Assembly (NCBI GenBank): GCA_024693135.1
Contig: JAILLN010000010.1
Span: 1-64,000, forward strand
Source: Lachnospiraceae bacterium
GTDB lineage: Bacteria; Bacillota; Clostridia; Lachnospirales; Lachnospiraceae
Length of the DNA stretch: 64,000 nucleotides
Reading direction: 5' to 3'
Position numbers and translations under genes: made by a program. Below, one piece after another: positions 1 through 7,842 of this stretch; position 1 is the stretch's first letter; every line of letters starts with the position of its first letter. A model generated the notes under the pieces. It made no database searches and was not told the origin of the DNA. It saw only the letters and a program-made list of their open reading frames with translations.

Positions 1-2
1 GT

Positions 3-137
3 ATCAATCAAAAGATCAAAACCTTACGCCGGCATGGGTATGGCTACCCTGACGATGAATACTTTTTCCTGAAGATCATGGATATGAGCAGGAAACCGTA
101 TATCAGGAATCAGCCATCACATAAAATTTGTGATTGA
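3..137 (+). mobile_element. C-terminal end of an ISL3-family-like transposase, cut by the window edge
   Basis: Frame 3 is open from the first bases to a TGA at 135-137 and encodes about 44 residues. It reads INQKIKTLRRHGYGY and then DDEYFFLKIMD. This resembles the ending of ISL3 (IS204/IS1001/IS1165) transposases, which carry an N-x-KIK block with basic residues followed by a GYGY/EYF-x-LK block. The rest of the element would lie to the left. I found no convincing terminal inverted repeat after the stop. The call rests on remembered family features, not an alignment. It is not in the ORF track because its start is outside the window. Confidence 0.5.
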
Positions 138-337
138 ACCATATAAAACATACCAAAGAGAGTGTCCTGCATGATATCTAATCTTTCTCGAAAGTATATT
201 TCATCATCTTTTTCGACATATTTCATTATATTTTCTGTAACGCAAATGTAATACTGTATATTGTCTATCAGCAGATTTTCGGTTTGATATTTAATATAAT
301 CATCAAGTATTCTTTTTATAAGAGTATCATTATTCAT
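110..337 (-). CDS. Small hypothetical protein, AT-rich, converging on the transposase tail
   Basis: The track ORF runs to 403, but its first 22 codons (FFAPPPFGLKRLP) do not look like protein. The internal ATG at 337 gives 75 residues starting MNNDTLIKRILDDY. The product is acidic and predicted helical, with no domain I recognise. No good ribosome site is visible before either start. Its last codons overlap the transposase tail by 28 bp on the opposite strand, so its true C-terminus may have been replaced by the insertion. Base composition differs strongly from the neighbouring genes, which suggests transfer. It may not be expressed. Confidence 0.35.
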   Translation of the reverse strand: MNNDTLIKRILDDYIKYQTENLLIDNIQYYICVTENIMKYVEKDDEIYFRERLDIMQDTLFGMFYMVQSQILCDG

Positions 338-515
338 GTTTACGATAGGCAGTCTCTTGAGACCAAACGGGGGGGGTGCGAAAAATCTTAGGATCTTTAG
401 CATACGGCCCGTTGTTCATTGGGTCAAAAAATTCATTTTTTATTATACAATACCGTGGTTGCTCAGTCACATTACTTCAAACTGACTTTATTAACCTTGC
501 ATACCGCAGTATTGC

Positions 516-801
516 CTAAAACAGTAATACTTCCCTTTTTGTAATTTCGCAAATGTGGTCATTGACTCCATTTTTTTCATTATTTATCCATAATTTCCAT
601 AATTCAATTCTATTAGGTTTCAAGTACGATAAAAAGGACAATACAAGTCCCAAATCTGAACCTAAACATGTTTTCCTCTCTGTAAACTTTTTTCCCCCCA
701 TCTTCCGTTAATGCCTCCGCCGGCTCATTTTTGTCTACTTCTTGCCTCAAATCACGTTGCAACGTTTTTGATACAATGGAACCTCCAAATGTGAAAAGCC
801 C
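516..801 (-). pseudogene. Unknown ORF split by a frameshift at a G6A6 run
   Basis: The track lists only 516-701 (61 residues). Upstream, a second frame is open from 801 and encodes a coherent charged stretch (QRDLRQEVDKNEPAEALTE). The two frames meet at GGGGGGAAAAAA (688-699), and 516-801 is 286 bp, one base more than a multiple of three. Dropping one base from the run would join them into about 95 codons. No ATG opens the upstream half. I recognise no family. This could be a broken gene from the mobile segment, a sequencing error in the homopolymer, or chance. Confidence 0.3.
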
Positions 802-851
802 TTAAAATATAGCGCATATTATAGGTAGAAAGATGGGTTTGTATCAGCGAT

Positions 852-1916
852 TCACGTTCGAAGGTTCATCGCCGCGCACAGAAGAAAATCCGCCGGAAAG
901 ACATAGCTGCCATGCGCCCTGGCGATATGGATCCTCCGGTCCTCCAGAGGCTGCCGCAGAATCTCCAGGGACTGCTTGGAAAATTCCGGCAGCTCGTCCA
1001 GGAAAAGCACTCCCCGGTGGGCCAGAGAGCAGAGTCCCGGCCTGGGAATGCTTCCCCCGCCGGAAAGAGCCTGGGGAGTCACGGTATGGTGCGGGCTGAT
1101 AAAAGGCCTGGTCTTGATGAGGCCGGTATTGCCCCCGGTAAGCCCCGCTATGCTGTGCACCTTCGTGATCTCGATGCATTCAGACGGATCCGGCTCAGGC
1201 AGGATCCCGGCCAGGCGCCTGGCCAGCATGGTTTTCCCGGAGCCCGGAGGGCCGATCATCAGGATATTGTGCCTTCCCGCGGCAGCGATCTGAAGAGCCC
1301 GTTTTACGGTTTCCTGCCCCTGTACATCACAGAGATCCTCCTCCCGCTCCGAAAGGGCCTCCCTTCCCGGATTTTGAGATACCTGCTTCTCATTCAGGAA
1401 ATCCGCCTCTCCATGGAAATAATCCCTGGCTTCCTTCAGATCCTGTACCCCGACGATCCGGACCCCCTCTACCGCCCTGCCCTCCATCACATTGTCCCAA
1501 GGTACCATACAGCTTGAAAAGCCGAGCCTCTTCGCCTCGATCACCATGGGAAGAATGCCGGAGACAGCGCGGACGGCACCCGAAAGCCCCAGCTCCCCGA
1601 AGATCATCCAACCCCCGGTGGAGCCCTCCGGGATCTCACCCAAAAGCTGCATCAAAGAAAGAGAAACAGCCAGGTCAAAGGTGGTGCCGTTTTTACGGAT
1701 ATCTGCCGGCGACAGGTTTACGGTGATCCGCTTGGGGGGAAGGAAGATCCCGCTGTTTTTCAGGGCAGTCCGGACCCGCTCCCTGGCCTCCTTCACCTCG
1801 CTTCCCAGGTAACCCACCATATCAAAGACCGGCATCCCTTCAGAAATGTCTGCCTCTACCGAGATGGGCCTTGCCTCCATGCCAAGCAATGTTATGGACT
1901 TCACGTTGCAATACAT
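852..1916 (-). pseudogene. comM: YifB/ComM-family Mg-chelatase-like AAA+ ATPase, C-terminally truncated
   Basis: The 354 residues start after AAAGGAGC and read as a normal YifB/ComM N-terminus: the ChlI-like domain in the first ~170 residues, then Walker A GPPGSGKT near residue 220 and Walker [11 protein letters not shown] near 305. The family is about 500 residues long. Here the match ends at AAMN, where AAMNPCPCG is expected, and the frame closes three codons later. The sensor region and the C-terminal helical domain are therefore missing. ComM is a hexameric helicase that helps branch migration during natural transformation. The break coincides with the edge of the AT-rich scar, so I infer truncation by a mobile-element event and probable loss of function. 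Confidence 0.8.
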
Positions 1917-2161
1917 ATCCCGCTCCTTTCTGCGTAAATCCTAAAGGATCTGGTCCTGCACGCATCCAGGCACATAAAGAAGCACGTTTCCGATACGGCA
2001 GAACATAAAAAATGGGTAAATGCTGCACGGCCGGATCCCGGATGGGATGAAGTTTAAGCCATGCATCGGGCGACTGCCCGAAAAGGTTCTTTGATTATAA
2101 TCAAATCAGCAAAAAAATGCAAGAAGAATTTATCGACTCCGAAGCCGATCAAAGGGATTTT
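1917..2161. other. Intergenic region between truncated comM and the ABC operon
   Basis: No gene is visible in these 245 bp. They contain a short GC hairpin (CGGGC-GACT-GCCCG, 2067-2080) and a perfect 16-bp palindrome (2090-2105). The promoter of comM should lie here, but I cannot single one out. Confidence 0.5.
2090..2105. promoter_or_regulatory. Perfect 16-bp palindrome, possible operator
   Basis: TTTGATTATAATCAAA is self-complementary and lies between the last ABC exporter gene and comM. The form is typical of a dimeric regulator site. No U-rich tail follows on either strand, so a terminator is less likely. Which gene it serves is unknown. Confidence 0.3.
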
Positions 2162-3916
2162 TTATTCCGGGAAGGCCTGGCTGGTATAGAGGTCATGGTA
2201 ATATCCCCCGAGCTCCATCAGCTCGTCGTGGGTGCCTCTCTCGATGATCTTCCCGTCCCGGATCACGAGGATCACGTCTGCCTGGATGATCGTAGAGAGC
2301 CGGTGGGCAATGATGAAGGACGTCCTCCCCCGGATTACCGTGCGGATGGCATCCCGGATCTTTGCTTCCGTCACGGTGTCGATCGAGGAGGTGGCTTCGT
2401 CCAGGATCAGTATCCTGGGATCCGCCAGGATCGCCCGGGCAAAGGACAGGAGCTGCTTCTCCCCGGTGGAGAGCATGTCCCCTCCCTCTCCCACCTGGGC
2501 ATCAAGCCCCCCGAGCCTCTCTATGACCTCACCGGCCGCCACAAGCCCTACGGCCCAAGCGATCTCCTCCTCAGATGCCTCCGGATTGCCGTAAAGAAGA
2601 TTTTCCCTCACGGTTCCCGAAAAGAGATGGGGCGTCTGGAGCACATAGCCGATATTGCTGTGAAGCCAAAGCTGGGACCGCTCCCTGGCATCCCTTCCGT
2701 CGATCAGCACCCGCCCTTGCGTCGGTTCAAAGAAGCGGCATACCAGGTTCACCAGCGTGGTCTTTCCCGCGCCGGTCTCCCCCACGATGGCCACATTGGT
2801 TCCCTGCGGCACCTTCAGATTGAAATGCTCCAGCACCAGCTCTTCCCCGTCGGGATAATGGAAGGACACATCCTGAAACTCCACCTCTCCCTTAAGCTCT
2901 TCCCAATTTTCCCTTTTGGGATGGAGCATGTCGCCGTAGCGCTCCACCACCTCCGGAGGATCCGCCACATCCGGAGCCGTCTCCAAAAGCTTTGTCACCC
3001 TCTCGATATTGACCTTCACCTCGATGGCCGCAGAGACGGTGTGGACAAGATACTGGATCGGCTCGATCATCCCCAGGGCATAAGACATAAAGACAGAAAG
3101 AGTGCCGATCTGCATCCATCCCTTCTCCGTAAGAGACCCTCCCTGCCAGAGCACCAGGGCAAGAGCCGCCGCAGAAGCAAAGGTGAGGCCTGAGGTAAAA
3201 AGCGCCGAATAATGCCCTGCCTTCACCGCCATTCTCTGATAATTCCCGGTCTCCTCTTCAAAATCCCTGCTGATCCTGTCCTCGATCACCAATGTCTTGA
3301 TGCTCCGGACTCCGGTAACCCCTTCATTGATATTTCCCACGATCCGGGAATTGCTCTCCCGCACCTGCCGGTTCACCGCCACCAGCTTCCTCTGGAAATA
3401 AAAGCCGGCCAGGATCGCGGCAGGCAGAAGGAGCAGGATCCATAGAGCCAGGCGTGCATTGATGCGAAACATCACCACCAGGATAAAGATCAGATAGGAT
3501 GCATTCCAGACCACATCCATCATCCTCCAGGAAAGAAGCGAACCGATCTTTCCCGTGTCGCTCATGACCCTGGCGTGGATATAGCCCACGCTGTTCTGGT
3601 TGAAGTAGGAAAAGGAAAGGGACTGCAGATGCCGGAAGAGCATATTGCGGAGATCCCGGTTTACCGTCACCTCGATCTGTCCGACATAGCTCATGCTGAT
3701 ATAATTCGCCGCCACCTGCATGAGCAGCACTCCCACATACAGGGCCGCAAACAGCCCGATCCCCTTCAGCGTGCCCCCTGCGACAAAATGGTCGAGGGCA
3801 TACCGGTTAAAGAGCGGAAAGGCCGAATCCGCAAGGCTGCTGAAAAGACCCATGAGCACCATGATAAAGACCATGGCCCTGTATGGCTTCAATACCGGAA
3901 GGACCCGCCGGATCAT
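2162..3916 (-). CDS. ABC exporter half-transporter, BmrD/LmrD-like (canonical ATP site subunit)
   Basis: The 584 residues have the fused ABC exporter layout: six membrane helices in roughly residues 1-310, then a nucleotide-binding domain with Walker A GETGAGKTT, signature LSTGEKQ and Walker B ILILDEATSSID with the catalytic Glu. The LSxGE signature is usual in the BmrD/LmrD side of heterodimeric multidrug exporters. It overlaps the upstream half-transporter by ATGA (3913-3916), so the two are translationally coupled and very likely form one heterodimer that exports hydrophobic compounds or lipids. It is the last gene of the five-gene operon. The substrate cannot be told from sequence. Confidence 0.85.
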   Translation of the reverse strand: MIRRVLPVLKPYRAMVFIMVLMGLFSSLADSAFPLFNRYALDHFVAGGTLKGIGLFAALYVGVLLMQVAANYISMSYVGQIEVTVNRDLRNMLFRHLQSLSFSYFNQNSVGYIHARVMSDTGKIGSLLSWRMMDVVWNASYLIFILVVMFRINARLALWILLLLPAAILAGFYFQRKLVAVNRQVRESNSRIVGNINEGVTGVRSIKTLVIEDRISRDFEEETGNYQRMAVKAGHYSALFTSGLTFASAAALALVLWQGGSLTEKGWMQIGTLSVFMSYALGMIEPIQYLVHTVSAAIEVKVNIERVTKLLETAPDVADPPEVVERYGDMLHPKRENWEELKGEVEFQDVSFHYPDGEELVLEHFNLKVPQGTNVAIVGETGAGKTTLVNLVCRFFEPTQGRVLIDGRDARERSQLWLHSNIGYVLQTPHLFSGTVRENLLYGNPEASEEEIAWAVGLVAAGEVIERLGGLDAQVGEGGDMLSTGEKQLLSFARAILADPRILILDEATSSIDTVTEAKIRDAIRTVIRGRTSFIIAHRLSTIIQADVILVIRDGKIIERGTHDELMELGGYYHDLYTSQAFPE

Positions 3917-5691
3917 GCTCCTGCCTCCTTTGGCTCAAGCCCGTTCTGCATCTCATAGGTCACCCTGTAGATCCCGTCCCTTTCCATCAGCTCCCGGTGG
4001 GTTCCCTTTTCCAGGATCCTTCCCCTGTCCATCACGATGATCTGGTCTGCATGCATCAAGGTCTGCACCCGGTGGGCGATCAGAAAGACCGTGGATCCGC
4101 CGATGTTTTCGGAAAGAGCCTTCCGGATGGCGGCATCCGTGGCCGCATCTACCGCCGAAAGGGAATCGTCAAAGATCATCACCGGCGGCCTCCTGATGAG
4201 CATCTGGGCGATGGCGGTCCGCTGCTTCTGGCCTCCCGAAAGGGTAACCCCCCTTTCTCCCACAAAGGTATCATAGCCCTGATAAAAGCGGTCCACCGAC
4301 TCCTCCAGGCTGGCGATCCTTGCCGCCCTTTTCACCTCGCCCATATCCAATGTCTCCTGGGTGATCCCGATATTCTCCGAGAGGGTCCTGGAAAAGAGAT
4401 AGGGCTCCTGAAGCACCATCCCGATATTCCGCCTGAGATATCCCGTATCGATGTCCTTCAGGTCCACGCCCCCTATGGTGATCCGGCCCTTTACGGACAT
4501 CCCCTCCCTTCCGGAAAGGCCGTAGAGCTTGTCCAAAAGCATCATGAGGGTGGATTTCCCGGAGCCTGTGCCGCCCAGGATCCCCACGGTAGAGCCCTCA
4601 GGCACCCTAAGGCAGATATCGTGGAGCACCTCCTCTGCCGCATCCTCATAAGAAAAGGAGACATGGTCAAAGCAGATCTCCCGGTCCATGGGCGGACAAA
4701 GAGGGGTTTCGGGCTTATCCTCCTCCTCTGCATTCATGATCGCGCAGATCCTCCCGACGGAGACCCCCGCCTTGCTCATTTCGGAAATGATCCTTCCCAG
4801 CATCCTGACCGGCCAGTCCAGCATGGCATTGTAGGCGACAAAGGCCAGGAAGCTGCCCGCACTCAGCTCTCCCCTCACGCACAGTACCGCCCCCAGGATG
4901 CTGACCACCATTGTCCGTCCCGCAGCCAGGAAATCATTGGAGGTCCAGAAGGCCGCCCCCAGCCGCAGCACCCGGATCCACATCCGGGTATAGAGATAGT
5001 TCTTTTTTTCAAACCGCTCATTTTCATCGATCTCCCGGCCAAAGGCACGGACTACCCTCACCCCGGTCAGGTTTTCCTGTACCACGGCAGAAAACCTCGC
5101 CTCTTCCTCCTCCGCCTTCATAAAGGCCTTCCCGATCTTTCCATGGAAATACATGGAAAAAAGAACGATCAAAGGGATAAAGCCTATGGCGATAAGGGTA
5201 AGCCCCGCATGGATCTTCGACATAAAAAAGATGGAAAGGGACATCATCACGATGATCCGGAACAGGGAGGTCAGCTGCTCGGAAAGAAAGACCTTCACGG
5301 TCTCCACATCAGAGGTGCAGCGCTGAATGATGTCTCCGGTATGGCTGCTCCTGTGCCAGGCATAGGGCAGACGGATAAGATGGGAAAAAAGCAGGTCCCG
5401 CAACCTCTTCACGAACCTCTCGGTCCCGACGGCATTCGTCAGCTGAAAGAGGTAGCGGAAAAGAGCGGCAAAGAGTGCGACGAAGAGGACCAGGAGCGCC
5501 ACCCTGCCCGTTCCTCTTCCGAGGGCTGTATCCACGGTATATCCGATGAGCCTCGGATTGACCAGATCCAAAAGGGAGGATAAGAGGATGAAGATCATGC
5601 TCAATACATAATATCTCCTGCTCCCCAATAGGAAGAGGTTCATCATCTTAAGCCTTCCAAAATGTCCTTTTATCCCAGGACCTTCCTTCAC
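3913..5691 (-). CDS. ABC exporter half-transporter, BmrC/LmrC-like (degenerate ATP site subunit)
   Basis: The 592 residues contain a six-helix membrane domain, then Walker A GGTGSGKST, signature LSGGQKQR and a Walker B ending FDDSLSAVD. The catalytic Glu after Walker B is replaced by Asp, as is known for the BmrC/LmrC/TM287 side of heterodimeric exporters, where one of the two ATP sites is non-hydrolytic. Together with the downstream partner this gives the expected asymmetric pair. The start is GTG at 5691 and overlaps the pilT-like stop by four bases (GTGA). Being coupled to c-di-GMP and PilT-like genes is unusual for this exporter. Confidence 0.85.
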   Translation of the reverse strand: MKEGPGIKGHFGRLKMMNLFLLGSRRYYVLSMIFILLSSLLDLVNPRLIGYTVDTALGRGTGRVALLVLFVALFAALFRYLFQLTNAVGTERFVKRLRDLLFSHLIRLPYAWHRSSHTGDIIQRCTSDVETVKVFLSEQLTSLFRIIVMMSLSIFFMSKIHAGLTLIAIGFIPLIVLFSMYFHGKIGKAFMKAEEEEARFSAVVQENLTGVRVVRAFGREIDENERFEKKNYLYTRMWIRVLRLGAAFWTSNDFLAAGRTMVVSILGAVLCVRGELSAGSFLAFVAYNAMLDWPVRMLGRIISEMSKAGVSVGRICAIMNAEEEDKPETPLCPPMDREICFDHVSFSYEDAAEEVLHDICLRVPEGSTVGILGGTGSGKSTLMMLLDKLYGLSGREGMSVKGRITIGGVDLKDIDTGYLRRNIGMVLQEPYLFSRTLSENIGITQETLDMGEVKRAARIASLEESVDRFYQGYDTFVGERGVTLSGGQKQRTAIAQMLIRRPPVMIFDDSLSAVDAATDAAIRKALSENIGGSTVFLIAHRVQTLMHADQIIVMDRGRILEKGTHRELMERDGIYRVTYEMQNGLEPKEAGA

Positions 5692-6743
5692 GGCATGAAC
5701 TCCTTTTCCAGGGCTTCCGGATCATTGGCCGAAAGAAGGGCCTCCTCTGCCTCTGTCCTCCCCTCCTGTACCAGCCTGAGAAGGGAATCCTCCATGAGGC
5801 ACATGCCCTCCTCCGCGCTATCCTTTATGATGGAGGGAAGGCGCTCCGGCTCTCCGCAGGATATGGCATCCCGGACTTCCTTATTCATGAGCAGGATCTC
5901 ATGGGCCGGGATCCTTCCCCCGTCCGTCCCGTTCAAAAGCTTCCTGGAGACCACAGCCAGGAGTGCCCGGGAAAGCCTCATCTGCACGGACTGCCTGGCA
6001 TTCCCCTCAAAAAGCTCCAGGATCCTGCGGATGGTATCCTCGGCCGAGGAAGTATACATGGAAGAGAAAACCAGCCTGCCCGTTTCCACGGTCCGAAGCA
6101 CGGCCATCACATCCTCTGCCCTTGAAAGATCGGACACATAGATCACATCCGGATCCTCCTTCAGGCAGGAAGAAAGCCCGGCCTCATAGGAGCTTACGTC
6201 CAGGCCGATCTCTCTTTGGTTGATCACGGATAGCCTGCTTTCATGAAGATATTCGATGGGATCCTCCAGGGTGATGATATTGCAGGCCCTGGCGGCATTG
6301 ATGCGGTCGATGAGGGCCGCGATGACGGTAGACCTCCCGGAGCCGGACGGCCCTGTGACAAAGACCAGCCCCCTGCGTCTTTCCGTAAGGGACAAAACCT
6401 GCGGCGGGAGGCCCAGCTCCATGGGATCCGGCAGGGTCGGGCTTACGACCCGGAAGGCCAGGGTGATGGCCCCCCGCTGCTTATAGGCATTGATCCGAAA
6501 CCTCCCCACATCCTCCACGGAGACAGACATGTCGATCTCGCCTTCCCTTTCGAAGCGCTCCCGCTGCTCCTGGCTGATGAGGCCGAGGAGGAGACCCAGG
6601 GTATCTGAAGGGCTAAGCCTCGGGAAATACGTATCGATAAGCTCCCCATGGATGCGAAGCTTCGGCACAGCCCCCGCGCTCACATGGATGTCGGATGCTT
6701 CCTTGGATACGGCATAGCCCAGCAGGTCACGGACACTGATCAT
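5688..6743 (-). CDS. PilT-like type IV pilus retraction ATPase with altered catalytic motifs
   Basis: The 351 residues match PilT from end to end: an N-terminal PAS-like domain (about 1-100) and a RecA-like core (about 110-330). The Asp box is intact (ITLEDPIEY, ~157). Three catalytic features are changed. Walker A is GPSGSGRST, with Arg in place of the invariant Lys. The Walker B region reads DPDVIYVSDL where PilT has VGEMRD, so Glu becomes Asp. The His box reads SSMYTSS where PilT has GTLHTNS. Fold and length are kept, so the protein probably binds a partner or nucleotide but may hydrolyse ATP poorly or not at all. No pilin, PilB, PilC or PilM gene is nearby. It overlaps both neighbours by four bases. 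Confidence 0.75.
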   Translation of the reverse strand: MISVRDLLGYAVSKEASDIHVSAGAVPKLRIHGELIDTYFPRLSPSDTLGLLLGLISQEQRERFEREGEIDMSVSVEDVGRFRINAYKQRGAITLAFRVVSPTLPDPMELGLPPQVLSLTERRRGLVFVTGPSGSGRSTVIAALIDRINAARACNIITLEDPIEYLHESRLSVINQREIGLDVSSYEAGLSSCLKEDPDVIYVSDLSRAEDVMAVLRTVETGRLVFSSMYTSSAEDTIRRILELFEGNARQSVQMRLSRALLAVVSRKLLNGTDGGRIPAHEILLMNKEVRDAISCGEPERLPSIIKDSAEEGMCLMEDSLLRLVQEGRTEAEEALLSANDPEALEKEFMP

Positions 6744-7840
6744 TGATTGATGCCGGCACCTTTAAGTGCGCTGGTGTCCATGACGCACCGGTTGTCCAGG
6801 GTCTTCATCATGTCCTTGATCTTGAGGTCGCCGTAGATCAGCTCCTGTCCCAGATCGATGATCCGGTTATCCGAGAAGCATAAGATCATGGGCTCTAAGA
6901 TATTATAGCTGTTTTCAGCCAATACCAGGCCTTTTTCCCCGTTGGTCAGCTCCACGCAGCTGCCCGGAGCCAGGAAATTAATGCTCTTGATCAGGGCATC
7001 CACGATCCTTTCGTCATAGATCTCCGGCCGCTCCATGAGATACCTTAAGGCCGTGATCTCTGATTTCGGCTCCTCCACGTCATTCATGGCCGTCATATTG
7101 TCATAGGCATTCGCGGCCATCAGCACCCTGGCTGCCATGACTACCTTGTCCTTGGTGATGTCCTCTCCGTGGCTTGCCTTCTGCTCGAGGCTTGTGGCCT
7201 GGGATACGATCCTCTTGATGGCGGGCGTCGAAAGGAAGGCCGCCTCAATGAAGCCCTCGCCCCTTTTCCTGCAGGCAAGCTCCACCTTTTCATCCTCCGG
7301 GGAATGGATCCCCTTTTCCTTTAATTCCTCTGGCAGGTCCATCTTGCCGATGTCATGGAGGATGGCTGCCATCACGCAGTCATTCTGCTCGGAAAGCTTG
7401 ATATTGAGCTTATGGGTGATCATGGCGCAGAGCATGGCCACATTTAGGGAATGCTTCGCCAGCTGATCCTCCTTGCTCCTAAGGTTCTGTACGAAATTGA
7501 TCTTGCGGTCCAGCCGGCCATAGCTCTTGATGATCGAAGCCGTGATGGTCTGCATCTGGGCCTGCCTGCCGTTGTCCCGGATCATCTTATGCTCATCCTG
7601 GATCAGGAAGGAGGTCACCATCTGGAACCGCTCGAATTCCACGTCATCCGCCGACATCGGGGGCAGGGGCTCCGCCGGCTCCAGGATATACAGCCCGATG
7701 ATGCCGAAATTCTTCACGCTCTCGATACCCTGCTGGGTCAGCTTGGAATCCCGCTCATACAGAAGCACGCCCTTTTTATTATAGATGGGCTTTGCCAGCC
7801 TCATGCCGATCTTCAGATTCTCCTGCCGGATAAATAGCAT
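6740..7840 (-). CDS. HD-GYP-like c-di-GMP phosphodiesterase family protein lacking the GYP motif
   Basis: The 366 residues have an N-terminal ~100-residue region like those preceding HD-GYP domains, then an HD core with His130 (KHSLNVAM) and the metal-binding pair in LHDIGK (~161-166). The HHExxDGxGYP segment expected some 60 residues later is replaced by sequence such as SLEQKASHGEDITKD. A short C-terminal beta-rich tail (from ~290, VELTNGEKGLVL) resembles the one found in Clostridial HD-GYP proteins. With the GYP segment missing, normal c-di-GMP hydrolysis is doubtful and a sensory role is possible. Its start lies two bases after the EAL gene stop, and its end overlaps the PilT-like gene. 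Confidence 0.7.
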   Translation of the reverse strand: MLFIRQENLKIGMRLAKPIYNKKGVLLYERDSKLTQQGIESVKNFGIIGLYILEPAEPLPPMSADDVEFERFQMVTSFLIQDEHKMIRDNGRQAQMQTITASIIKSYGRLDRKINFVQNLRSKEDQLAKHSLNVAMLCAMITHKLNIKLSEQNDCVMAAILHDIGKMDLPEELKEKGIHSPEDEKVELACRKRGEGFIEAAFLSTPAIKRIVSQATSLEQKASHGEDITKDKVVMAARVLMAANAYDNMTAMNDVEEPKSEITALRYLMERPEIYDERIVDALIKSINFLAPGSCVELTNGEKGLVLAENSYNILEPMILCFSDNRIIDLGQELIYGDLKIKDMMKTLDNRCVMDTSALKGAGINQ

Positions 7841-7842
7841 CT

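Larger units (their letters stand above)
1..851. other. AT-rich scar next to truncated comM
   Basis: This stretch is visibly much richer in A and T than the rest of the window. It contains no intact recognisable gene: a transposase tail, one small orphan ORF and one frameshifted ORF. Its right border coincides with the point where comM stops matching its family. I infer an insertion or deletion event brought in by mobile DNA. The 404-515 part holds no gene I can support, only an A/T-rich run with a TATAAT on the minus strand (around 440). Confidence 0.6.

Noticed and set aside
2117-5583. Long plus-strand ORFs opposite the ABC exporters
   Set aside because: They mirror the codon bias of the GC-rich minus-strand genes. 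The His/Arg/Pro-rich translations have no domain.
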